From Planctomycetota bacterium (lineage in GTDB: Bacteria > Planctomycetota > PUPC01 > JACPCR01), in contig JASLXP010001299.1 in NCBI GenBank assembly GCA_030740295.1, positions 1 through 5,352 of the forward strand: a stretch of DNA of 5,352 nt, read 5' to 3'. Below are positions 1-5,352 of this stretch, in pieces. Position numbers and translations under genes: made by a program. A model generated the notes under the pieces. The model saw only the letters and a list, made by a program, of their open reading frames with translations. It was not told where the DNA came from and did no database searches. Positions within the stretch are counted from its first letter, which is position 1; each line of letters begins with the position of its first letter.

Positions 1-1516
1 ATTTGCCATCAACGATCCCTACTTCTGTTTTGCTCTCCTGGTCATACGCTCTGAAGCCCTTTGTGTTTTCATGAGGCGGAAGCTTTACCGTCTCAAAATT
101 CCCTGAGCCTGAGACGGTCATCTCAAGCGTGATCGGATCGCCAACCTTCACTGCTGTGGGCTTAGCCGTGACGACAAGATTGTAGTCGCCGATGGCGCCA
201 CTGAAACTGTCGGGTCGCCCATCCTGTGGAAGGGGAAGAACCTTCAAAGTGACCAGAGGCGCCATCACGGTCACGTCTTTATATGTCTTCTGCAGTCTGG
301 AAAAACCAATGAAATCGCGCACCCGTTTCTGTCCCGTGACCACGCGGTATTGCATGGATGAATTGTCCAACTCATGATCACCGGGTGAGAGGGGTGTTAA
401 CAGTCGCTCGAAGAAGTAGCGCGCATACTGCCTTCCCTCGTAGGTCGATGATGAGCGGAAGAATCCAACTCGCTGCGGCTCTGCTTTGCCTTGAACACCG
501 AGTCCAACATCGGGTTCTTTGCCCTCGTTCGGGTCGGCAACCAGAAAGCCCTGAGGTGGGAGCCAGGGCAAAGAAAAAGTCGGCCCATCGATGTCTTTGT
601 TCGCTAGCAGTTCGACGGTCAAGACGACCGGATCTGAGAGGTAAACCTGTTCTTTGGACAAGCGTACCCGCATCAAGACATTCTCAGCCGCTTTTTCGAT
701 GACTCGCAGTGTCTGTGGACGGACAATGGTCTCTTTGCCACCAAAGCTCAGGGTGATTGGATCAATACGAAACAGTCCTTGCCGCGAAGGGAAAACCCGA
801 CAGGAAAACAGATCTCGCCGCTCAAGCACTCGCCCGCTGGACACCTGTTCGGATTGTCTTTCCCATTTAGAGAATCGAAGGCCATTCACCTCGGGTAACT
901 GAGGCGGAGCCATATCGCTGGAACCGCCAACGATCATGATCTTGAGTAAGGACACGCGATTCACCGGCACTTCGGCTGGAACTATTTCTGAACTCGCCTC
1001 GATCTTTGGATCTCCAACAAAGAGGGCAAGTGACGGAACAGGATACTCCCGCCCGCCGGCAGAGACTGTAATTCCCTTTAAAGAGAAGCTCCCCACTTTC
1101 TCGGGGAAGACCAGACATTTAAATGTGATGCTGGCTGAACGGCGGCCATTGATAATTGAAATGTTGGACGACTGCTGCCAGTTTCCAAACTGAAGACCAG
1201 GAATTTTTGGTACCCGCGGTCTCGATGCCTGCTGCGCGCCCCTACATGAAACCACCAACTGCACGGCCTGGCCCAGACGGCAACGATCTGTGGTGAGTTG
1301 GGGGCGAACGGAAATCTGGGCGTATAAATCGCCGAACAAGCCGAGCGCAAACAGAATAACGAGTCTGAGAATAAGCACGTGAAGTACTGAGGCCTGCCTG
1401 CCACTTCCTTGTGTCGCAGGCGAGACGCCAGCGCTCCGGGGGGCCTTCCTTACACCGCAAGCAGCCACGTTGTCAGGCTCTGACGACAATGTGATTGGGT
1501 GGGCCACTTGGAACAT
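1..1516 (-). CDS. batD: BatD-type oxygen-tolerance family protein, C-terminus cut by the window edge
   Basis: My translation of the minus strand stays open from an ATG at 1516 to the left edge, about 505 codons, with no stop. The product has a hydrophobic signal sequence at residues 47-66 (LILRLVILFALGLFG, then YAQ as a likely cleavage region). After it comes a long, probably beta-rich extracytoplasmic region without enzyme motifs. It contains repeated modules of the type 'VRLSKEQVYLSDPVVLTVEL' (around residues 260-280) and 'TAKPTAVKVGDPITLEMTVS' (around 460-480), which fit the Ig-like repeats of BatD. Family members are usually somewhat longer and end in a membrane segment, which would lie beyond the edge. 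The ATG lies 2 nt after the batC stop and has AGAAGG about 10 nt upstream, which favours it. However, it gives an odd 46-residue leader partly made of a REP-like sequence. A GTG at 1378 would start right at the signal peptide but has no ribosome binding site. The family call rests on operon position, signal sequence and module pattern, and is fairly sure. Confidence 0.82.
   Translation of the reverse strand, partial: MFQVAHPITLSSEPDNVAACGVRKAPRSAGVSPATQGSGRQASVLHVLILRLVILFALGLFGDLYAQISVRPQLTTDRCRLGQAVQLVVSCRGAQQASRPRVPKIPGLQFGNWQQSSNISIINGRRSASITFKCLVFPEKVGSFSLKGITVSAGGREYPVPSLALFVGDPKIEASSEIVPAEVPVNRVSLLKIMIVGGSSDMAPPQLPEVNGLRFSKWERQSEQVSSGRVLERRDLFSCRVFPSRQGLFRIDPITLSFGGKETIVRPQTLRVIEKAAENVLMRVRLSKEQVYLSDPVVLTVELLANKDIDGPTFSLPWLPPQGFLVADPNEGKEPDVGLGVQGKAEPQRVGFFRSSSTYEGRQYARYFFERLLTPLSPGDHELDNSSMQYRVVTGQKRVRDFIGFSRLQKTYKDVTVMAPLVTLKVLPLPQDGRPDSFSGAIGDYNLVVTAKPTAVKVGDPITLEMTVSGSGNFETVKLPPHENTKGFRAYDQESKTEVGIVDGK
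1384..1437 (-). repeat. REP-like dispersed repeat within the batD leader
   Basis: On the minus strand the stretch contains GCGCTGGCGTCTCGCCTGC, then a 14-nt gap, then GCAGGCAGGCCTC. GCCTGC (1396-1401) and GCAGGC (1416-1421) form the core inverted repeat. The second arm looks decayed compared with a full GCAGGCGAGACGCC. In the batD frame it reads RSAGVSPATQGSGRQA, a string I recall from false N-terminal extensions in environmental bacterial genomes. The repeat call rests on that memory and the inverted arms. Confidence 0.5.
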
Positions 1517-1518
1517 CT

Positions 1519-2367
1519 CTACCAATCCTTCTCGACATACCTGCCGCCGCCGTAACGCATCATCCGCTTCTTCAGTTCCTCTTTCTCTTTTTCGGTAAGC
1601 TGTTCGAGCATGCGTTTCGCCTGCTCAGGTGTGAGTTTTTGCGCCTGCTTCTGTTTCTGTTTCTGTTCCTCTTTTTGCTCTTTTTTCTGCTGCTCGTTTT
1701 GCTCGCCCTGCTGTTTCTGTTTCTGCTCTTTCTTGTCCTGTGACTGTTCTTGATTCTGTTGCTGCTGGTTTTGCTGTTGTTGCTGATCCTGCTTCTGCTC
1801 TTGCTTCTGATCGTCTTTCTTCTGCTGATCTTGTTTCTTTTGCTGTTCCTGTTGGCGCTTCAGGATCTTGTCACGAATGCGGCGCACTTCTCTTTGGGCG
1901 AACTGAATGTTGTGGTTCAGATCGGCATCCTCTTTAAAGCTGCGGCCCATGGCTTTCTTCCTCAGGTAGCGGGCATCCTTGTAATGCTCCAATGACTTCT
2001 TCGCCAGGCCCAGGGCTTCTTCAAGTTTCTCACCGGACTCCTTGCGCTGGGCCATCCGGTAGGTCGCATTGCCAAGGTTGTAGCGGGCACGACTCTTCAG
2101 CGGCGTCGCGCCTTTCAGCATTGCCTGCTCATATGAATTGATTGCATCCTGGAAACGATTCTCCGCGTAGTAGACGTTTCCGATGTTGTAATGGAGTTCC
2201 GCTTTTTCAGGGGCATCGGTGCGAGCGTCCTGGTATTTGCTCATCGCCTCAGGAAGTTTGTTCTCCTTGAAAAGGCGATTGCCTTCCTTGACACGCTTGA
2301 CAATTGAGTTGGCCCCGTCGGTCGAACAGACCGTCACGAAAAGCAAGAAGTAGATGCAGCGATTCAT
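1519..2367 (-). CDS. batC: BatC-type TPR protein with Gln/Lys-rich linker
   Basis: This encodes a 282-residue protein if started at the ATG at 2367. Residues 4-14 are a short hydrophobic signal-like segment (IYFLLFVTV). Two to three TPR units follow: one at about 22-52, one at 57-86 with the pattern LHYNIGNVYYAENRFQDAI, and one from about 93 with ARYNLGNATYRMA. A further helical part contains DLNHNIQFAQREV, as in BatC proteins. Residues 171-244 are an extreme Gln/Lys-rich tract. The end has a KLTPEQAKRMLEQL helix and finishes in EKDW, which I associate with BatC. TPR repeats bind proteins, so the likely role is scaffolding for the BatA/BatB/BatD assembly outside the cytoplasm. A longer form from a TTG at 2394 would overlap the batB stop as TTGA and add nine residues (MIERNLETG). 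I prefer 2367 because it is an ATG placed directly before the signal-like segment, with purine-rich AAAGGA and GGAAA upstream. Function is from family knowledge; the family call is strong. Confidence 0.9.
   Translation of the reverse strand: MNRCIYFLLFVTVCSTDGANSIVKRVKEGNRLFKENKLPEAMSKYQDARTDAPEKAELHYNIGNVYYAENRFQDAINSYEQAMLKGATPLKSRARYNLGNATYRMAQRKESGEKLEEALGLAKKSLEHYKDARYLRKKAMGRSFKEDADLNHNIQFAQREVRRIRDKILKRQQEQQKKQDQQKKDDQKQEQKQDQQQQQNQQQQNQEQSQDKKEQKQKQQGEQNEQQKKEQKEEQKQKQKQAQKLTPEQAKRMLEQLTEKEKEELKKRMMRYGGGRYVEKDW
1636..1857 (-). repeat. Low-complexity Gln/Lys coding tract in batC
   Basis: This part of batC encodes residues 171-244. By my count 36 of 74 residues are Gln and 17 are Lys, with most of the rest Glu, Asp and Asn. 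The coding strand is made almost only of CAG, CAA, AAG, AAA and GAG-type codons, so the plus strand is a pyrimidine-rich tract. A flexible or coiled linker between the TPR part and the C-terminal helix is the simplest reading. Confidence 0.85.
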
Positions 2368-2390
2368 TCCTGTTTCCAGATTCCTTTCTA

Positions 2391-3434
2391 TCAAGCCGCA
2401 ACCACATTATCTGAGAGAGCCGCACTTTCTTCACGGACTCTCCTGCGGTCGGACATTAAGGATTCGACTAATAGCAACACAAACGCTACGAGCAAAAACA
2501 ACTGATACCGATGCTGGTAGCGTTGAAGTTTCTGCGATTCCAATTCTGATTTCTCCAGAGCATTAATCTTCTGCAGGATCCCGTCCAATTCAAGCCCGGC
2601 CGCGGTGACGCGATGATAGGCGCCGCCTGTTTCCAGGACGACTTTCTGTAACGTCTCTTCATCGAGGTGAGCTTTGACAACCTGTCCCTGCCGATCTTTC
2701 AGAAAAACTCTGTTGCCAGTCTCGTCGGTCATGGGGATGAGCGAACCATCCGGAGTGCCCATGCCGATGGCATAAATGTGGACACCGATCTTGCTTGCAT
2801 CCTTGGCCGCTTCTATGGGTTCTGTTTCGTGGTCTTCGCCGTCTGTGATGAGTATGAGCGCCTTTCGCGCAGCCGAGCTCTCTCGAAAGACCTTGTTGGC
2901 CTCACGGATTGCGTCACCGATCTGAGTGCCCCCTCGCTGGATGAGGCCAACGTCTATGCTTTCGATGAAAAGGCCACATGCGTCAAGATCCGTGGTCGGC
3001 GGGCAATGCACAAATGCCTCCCCGGCGAATGCGATCAATCCAACACGATGGCCTTCAAGCTGTCCGAGTAAGTCCTGAATCTCTCGGCGCGCTTTAGTGA
3101 TCCTGTTGGGCTTGAGGTCCTCGGCCCACATGGATTTTGAGACGTCCACCGCGATCAGAATTTCAATTCCGCTGCGTTTGACCGTCTCTTCAGTCTCACC
3201 CCATCTCGGCTGGGTGAGTGCCAGCCCGATAAAGGCACAAGCCAGCAACAACAGCCCTGCCTTCCATCGTTGGCGGACAGGGCTCACACTCCGGGTCAGC
3301 CGTTCGAGCAGCGCCGAACCCGCAAATCTCTCGAGCGCGCGCTTCCTCTGCTTCCCTGCCCAGATGAAAAACATGAGCATGGCGGGAAGGCCAAGAATGA
3401 GAGGAATGAAATAGGTTTCTTTAGCGAAATTCAT
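2391..3434 (-). CDS. batB: BatB-type VWA-domain membrane protein
   Basis: The 347-residue product has the BatA/BatB layout: membrane segments at about 8-26 and 59-73, a VWA domain at about 90-280, and a C-terminal membrane segment at about 310-327. The metal-site (MIDAS) residues are complete: D97, S99 and S101 in DVSKS, T170 in GGTQIGDAI, and D198 in ITDGED. The stretch WAEDLKPNRI after the first motif, and FAGEAFVHCPPTTD, are typical of Bat VWA proteins. VWA domains bind a divalent metal and usually contact a partner protein, so this is probably one half of a BatA/BatB pair at the inner membrane. The C-terminal membrane segment suggests the VWA domain sits on one side between two anchors. 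The ATG at 3434 is the natural start because membrane segment one follows at once, but no Shine-Dalgarno is visible. The upstream sequence is TCAGCCCA preceded by a heptamer array. The stop overlaps the alternative batC TTG start. BatA and BatB are paralogues; I call this BatB by position. Confidence 0.92.
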   Translation of the reverse strand: MNFAKETYFIPLILGLPAMLMFFIWAGKQRKRALERFAGSALLERLTRSVSPVRQRWKAGLLLLACAFIGLALTQPRWGETEETVKRSGIEILIAVDVSKSMWAEDLKPNRITKARREIQDLLGQLEGHRVGLIAFAGEAFVHCPPTTDLDACGLFIESIDVGLIQRGGTQIGDAIREANKVFRESSAARKALILITDGEDHETEPIEAAKDASKIGVHIYAIGMGTPDGSLIPMTDETGNRVFLKDRQGQVVKAHLDEETLQKVVLETGGAYHRVTAAGLELDGILQKINALEKSELESQKLQRYQHRYQLFLLVAFVLLLVESLMSDRRRVREESAALSDNVVAA

Positions 3435-3450
3435 TGGGCTGATGAGTTAT

Positions 3451-3485
3451 ACGTAATACGTAATACGTAATACGTAATACGTAAT
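3451..3485. repeat. Heptamer array, 5 x ACGTAAT
   Basis: Five perfect tandem copies of the 7-bp unit ACGTAAT lie in the batA-batB gap. The array ends 16 nt before the batB ATG (gene direction). It is the reverse complement of the array at 3612-3653, so the two can pair over 35 bp. Each unit also holds the palindrome TACGTA across its junction. Plus-strand and minus-strand translations give meaningless LRITYYVL strings. Confidence 0.95.
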
Positions 3486-3611
3486 AAGAAAGTTTGGGGT
3501 TGGGAGGCGGTGTTGCTGGATGGAGCCTCTATCGTGCAAATTCGTACCTTGCAGGATGTGAAATGGAATCCGACGTTTGAACAAAGTGGTCCTCGAAGAC
3601 CACATTTACTC

Positions 3612-3653
3612 ATTACGTATTACGTATTACGTATTACGTATTACGTATTACGT
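3612..3653. repeat. Heptamer array, 6 x ATTACGT, inverted partner
   Basis: Six perfect tandem copies of ATTACGT are flanked on the left by a degenerate unit (TTACTC). The array begins two bases after the batA stop codon in the gene direction. It is the inverted partner of the array at 3451-3485, with 126 bp (3486-3611) between them. Confidence 0.95.
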
Positions 3654-3655
3654 TC

Positions 3656-4795
3656 TCATGGCAGTTTGCGTAACCGAGTATTGCCCAGACCCACTTCGAC
3701 CAGCAACAGGCCAAGCGCGGGCAGCAAAAACATGGAGAACAGTTCGAGATACTCCGAATACTTTTCTCCTTCGGTTTTCACCTTTTCGAGTTTGTTTATC
3801 TCTTCATAGATCTTCTTGAGAGATTCGCCGTCGGTCGCGCGGAAGTATTGTCCGTCTGTGGCCTCGGCGATACGTTTGAGCTGCCCTTCATCGAGTTCTG
3901 AGCTGGGCATCGGCGCCAGAGAGGGCGAGCCATCGATGTCAGTGCTCAGGCGATAGGATTGGTCTTCAGTGCCAGCGCCGATCGTGTAGATTTTGATGCC
4001 GAGTGCGCTGGCCATTTCCGTTGCCGTTTCAGGCGTCAGGTCGTGGACGTTATTTCGTCCGTCGGTCAGGAGAACCATGACCTTGGATTTGGCTTTTGTG
4101 TCCGCCAGGCGTTTGGCGGCGGTGGCAATCCCCCAGCCTATCGCGGTCTGGCTTCCCCATACCGGCTCTTTCCGATCCTGCATGGCTTTTACCTCCCGAT
4201 CGGTCGGGAGCTTCAGACGCTTGACGATATCCATAAGCACGCCGTGATTTGTCGTCAGCGGACATTGGATGTGCGATGAGGAAGCGAAAACGAAGAGGCC
4301 AATCCGGTCACCGCCACGGCCTTTCGCGAAATCAAGTATGACCTGCTTAGCTACCTCCAGTCGATTCTTGGCATTCGCGATCGCCTCGTTGTCGGCAAAG
4401 GAAGTCCTTCGTCCGCCGAACGGGAAGAAGCCGCTCATTTGGCTGCCGGCGTCTCGAATCCTTTTGTACTGATTATCCAGGTCGAGGGCCCACATGCTGA
4501 GAGAACAGTCAACCACCAGGGCGATGTCGATCCCTTCGGTCTGAATCCGTGTCTCAGTCTTCCCCTGCTGAGGCCGGGCCAGCGCTAGCACGATCAGCAC
4601 CAGGGCCGCAACCCTCAACACAGAGAGGAGACTGCGCGCTCTTAAAGACAACGAAGTCTTCAGCAGCTTCAGTTGCCGCACCGAAGAGAACTGCATCGTG
4701 CTCTCGCCCTTCAACCACAGTGCGCGCACAATCGGCAGCGCGGCCAAAGGAAGCAGCAGGAAGGCAATCCAATCTCGGAACAGTTCGGGGAGCAT
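3656..4795 (-). CDS. batA: BatA-type VWA-domain membrane protein with VWA insertion
   Basis: This encodes 379 residues. Membrane segments lie at about 8-28 and 56-73, a VWA domain at about 88-325, and a C-terminal membrane segment at about 350-370. MIDAS residues are present: D96, S98 and S100 in DCSLS, T217 in GSQTAIGWGIA, and D245 in LTDGRNN. The TDG(x)NN pattern and the AxxAxxLGIKIYTIGAG stretch are typical of BatA. Against its neighbour BatB, the gap between the first MIDAS aspartate and the NRLE helix is 48 residues instead of 13. The stretch between the CPLTT motif and the MIDAS threonine is 13 residues longer. It probably pairs with BatB at the inner membrane and binds a metal and partner proteins. 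The ATG at 4795 starts directly before the first membrane segment, but no Shine-Dalgarno is seen. Only CTCTGCCC and a degenerate heptamer array lie upstream. The TGA at 3658-3656 is two bases from the next heptamer array. The family call is strong; BatA versus BatB is by order and motif. Confidence 0.92.
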   Translation of the reverse strand: MLPELFRDWIAFLLLPLAALPIVRALWLKGESTMQFSSVRQLKLLKTSLSLRARSLLSVLRVAALVLIVLALARPQQGKTETRIQTEGIDIALVVDCSLSMWALDLDNQYKRIRDAGSQMSGFFPFGGRRTSFADNEAIANAKNRLEVAKQVILDFAKGRGGDRIGLFVFASSSHIQCPLTTNHGVLMDIVKRLKLPTDREVKAMQDRKEPVWGSQTAIGWGIATAAKRLADTKAKSKVMVLLTDGRNNVHDLTPETATEMASALGIKIYTIGAGTEDQSYRLSTDIDGSPSLAPMPSSELDEGQLKRIAEATDGQYFRATDGESLKKIYEEINKLEKVKTEGEKYSEYLELFSMFLLPALGLLLVEVGLGNTRLRKLP

Positions 4796-4949
4796 GGGCA
4801 GAGCGTAATGAGTAATGCGTAATGAGTAAGTCTTGTCTTGAATACCCAGATTCGTTGCAGAGCCCGGCTCTACTTCGTGGGCTTCGGCAGTTCTCCCACG
4901 GATGCGGCGTTGGAGATTACGTATTACGTATTACTCATTACGTATTACG
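4796..4949 (-). other. Intergenic spacer before batA with paired arrays
   Basis: This 154-bp gap has the same plan as the batA-batB gap: inverted heptamer arrays at both ends and a unique centre of 85 bp (4831-4915). The centre includes the near-palindrome AGAGCCCGGCTCT (4859-4871) and a GTGGG/CCCAC pair nearby. It shows no similarity to the centre of the other spacer that I can see by eye. No T-run follows the palindrome, so it does not look like a terminator. Confidence 0.55.
4803..4830. repeat. Degenerate heptamer array upstream of batA
   Basis: Four 7-bp units read GCGTAAT, GAGTAAT, GCGTAAT, GAGTAAG. These are diverged forms of the ACGTAAT unit in the same orientation as the array before batB. 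The array ends 7 nt before the batA ATG in the gene direction. It can pair imperfectly with the array at 4916-4950. Confidence 0.85.
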
Positions 4950-4950
4950 T
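4916..4950. repeat. Heptamer array fused to a stop codon
   Basis: Five units are seen: ATTACGT twice, ATTACTC once, ATTACGT twice. Base 4950 is both the last base of the array and the third position of the upstream gene's TGA stop, so the array begins exactly where the reading frame ends. The variant unit ATTACTC matches the degenerate edge unit of the array at 3612. Confidence 0.92.
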
Positions 4951-5352
4951 CACGCAGCCAATTCTTCATCTTCATCTTCATCTTCACCTCCTTCTTCCTC
5001 GTCGAGTTTCGTTTCATCAACCAGTCGTCTGGCGCTTTCGAACACTCCTTCCATTTCATCTTTGCCGGGCTCATATTGCGCGAACTTAACCTGGTCACAG
5101 TGCTTCAAAAAATCCTGGACGAGTCCTTTGTGGTCCGGCGAGAGAACTGAAGTGCCTGCCATGATGGCGAGAAACTCTTCGGTGGTCCGCTCAGGTGCGC
5201 GGAGGCCGAATCGGTTTTCCAAATAGTGACGGCAGATGTCAGAAAGGCGGACATAGAATTCTTCGAACTTTCCTTCTTCGACAAGGCGATCGGAAATGAG
5301 CCGACGCATCTGCTCATACGCAATAATGTGCGCGGGCGTTGGCGGAATCACT
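4950..5352 (-). CDS. Bat-operon protein upstream of batA, C-terminal 133 residues, DUF4381-like
   Basis: The frame is open to the right edge and ends in TGA at 4952-4950, so the N-terminus is missing. A GTG at 5351 is most likely an internal valine. The visible part is helical and soluble. It begins IPPTPAHIIAYEQMRRL, continues with EEFYVRLSDICRHYLENRFG and APERTTEEFL, and reaches a second helical stretch, DHKGLVQDFLKHCDQVKFA. These phrases match what I recall of cytoplasmic tails of small membrane proteins encoded just before batA (DUF4381-like or BatD-like in annotations). The missing part would then hold a membrane segment. The end is a very acidic tail (DETKLDEEEGG followed by EDEDEDEELAA), partly encoded by a hexamer repeat. 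The likely role is as a partner in the Bat membrane assembly, inferred from position only. The final base of the stop codon is also the first base of the heptamer array that follows. Gene reality is high; the family name is moderate. Confidence 0.75.
   Translation of the reverse strand, partial: VIPPTPAHIIAYEQMRRLISDRLVEEGKFEEFYVRLSDICRHYLENRFGLRAPERTTEEFLAIMAGTSVLSPDHKGLVQDFLKHCDQVKFAQYEPGKDEMEGVFESARRLVDETKLDEEEGGEDEDEDEELAA
4965..4986 (-). repeat. Hexamer repeat encoding the acidic tail
   Basis: About three and a half copies of TTCATC (plus strand) encode the alternating Glu-Asp residues of the tail of the gene upstream of batA. Because the unit is six bases, copy-number slippage would keep the frame and only change tail length. 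Confidence 0.8.

Larger units (their letters stand above)
3435..3655 (-). other. batA-batB intergenic spacer with paired inverted arrays
   Basis: This 221-bp gap contains the two inverted heptamer arrays and a unique centre (3486-3611). In the transcript the arrays can form a stem of about 35 bp with a large loop. The centre holds a small inverted repeat, GTGGTC and GACCAC (3586-3603), with TTCGAG between the arms on the minus strand. Only a broken T-run (TTTGTT) follows it, so a terminator is not supported. No convincing promoter or ribosome binding site is visible. Possible roles are mRNA processing or stability control; neither is shown. Confidence 0.6.

Noticed and set aside
358..902. Plus-strand frames of 82-114 codons on the left
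   Set aside because: They lie opposite a continuous batD frame that has a signal peptide and fits the operon; their products show Arg/Ser-rich shadow composition.
1495..1995. Plus-strand frames rich in Leu and Phe opposite batC, resembling multi-pass membrane peptides
   Set aside because: They are the antisense of the Gln/Lys/Glu codons of batC; runs of CTG, CTT and TTC give Leu and Phe automatically. They lack independent start signals and family resemblance.
3446..3485. Promoter for batB, with TATAAC near 3446-3451 as a -10 box
   Set aside because: The -35 candidate would be TTACGT within the array, a poor match, and the hit arises from the repeat sequence itself; the leader would be only a few bases.
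3486..3611. Intrinsic terminator in the batA-batB spacer
   Set aside because: The 6-bp stem at 3586-3603 is followed only by TTTGTT in the direction of transcription, and the genes on both sides belong to the same operon.
3451..3653. CRISPR array
   Set aside because: The unit is 7 bp in direct tandem without spacers; this is a microsatellite-like array, not repeats of 24-40 bp with unique spacers.
3435..3655. Insertion sequence or MITE remnant
   Set aside because: The inverted arms are tandem heptamers, not unique terminal repeats, and I see no clear target-site duplication; a mobile origin stays possible but unsupported.
4838..5226. Plus-strand frames of 80-134 codons across the spacer and upstream gene
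   Set aside because: Their sequences are translations of the heptamer array (ITYYVL) and of the TTCATC repeat (Ser or His-Leu runs), opposite a real gene end.

Overview
The window is a minus-strand segment of a Bat operon (named after Bacteroides aerotolerance), read from the right edge to the left. In transcription order it holds: the C-terminal part of a small operon protein with an acidic tail (5352-4950); a BatA-type von Willebrand A (VWA) membrane protein (4795-3656); a BatB-type VWA membrane protein (3434-2391); a BatC-type TPR protein with a very long Gln/Lys-rich linker (2367-1519); and a BatD-type secreted or anchored protein whose C-terminus runs off the left edge (1516-1). The A-B-C-D order, the two adjacent VWA proteins with intact MIDAS residues and the TPR protein ending in KDW make the operon assignment strong. 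The plus strand carries no gene I can support. The plus-strand open frames are shadows of these genes or translations of repeats.

The organism looks like a Gram-negative-type bacterium of moderate GC content, because the genes predict membrane and exported envelope proteins and this operon is typical of such bacteria. I cannot fix the phylum. The intergenic heptamer arrays and a REP-like element that reads as SAGVSPA remind me of environmental genomes from Verrucomicrobia, Omnitrophica and similar lineages, but that is recollection and not proof.

batB, batC and batD are tightly packed: batC starts at or just after the batB stop, and batD starts 2 nt after the batC stop. The gaps before batA (154 bp) and before batB (221 bp) are different. 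Each holds two arrays of a 7-bp unit (ATTACGT and its reverse complement ACGTAAT) in inverted orientation around a unique centre of 85 or 126 bp. One array starts inside or next to the upstream stop codon. The other ends about 7 to 16 nt before the downstream start codon, and neither downstream start has a visible Shine-Dalgarno sequence. In the transcript each pair could form a long stem.

From family knowledge, BatA and BatB are thought to be inner-membrane proteins whose VWA domains bind metal and partners. BatC would supply a protein-binding TPR surface and BatD a large extracytoplasmic, probably beta-rich, region. MoxR and DUF58 genes usually lie upstream and would be beyond the right edge. 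The biochemical role of Bat complexes is still unsettled. I see no clearly novel system here. The unusual parts are the paired heptamer arrays between genes, a 35-residue insertion in the BatA VWA domain, and a REP-like sequence inside the predicted N-terminus of BatD.
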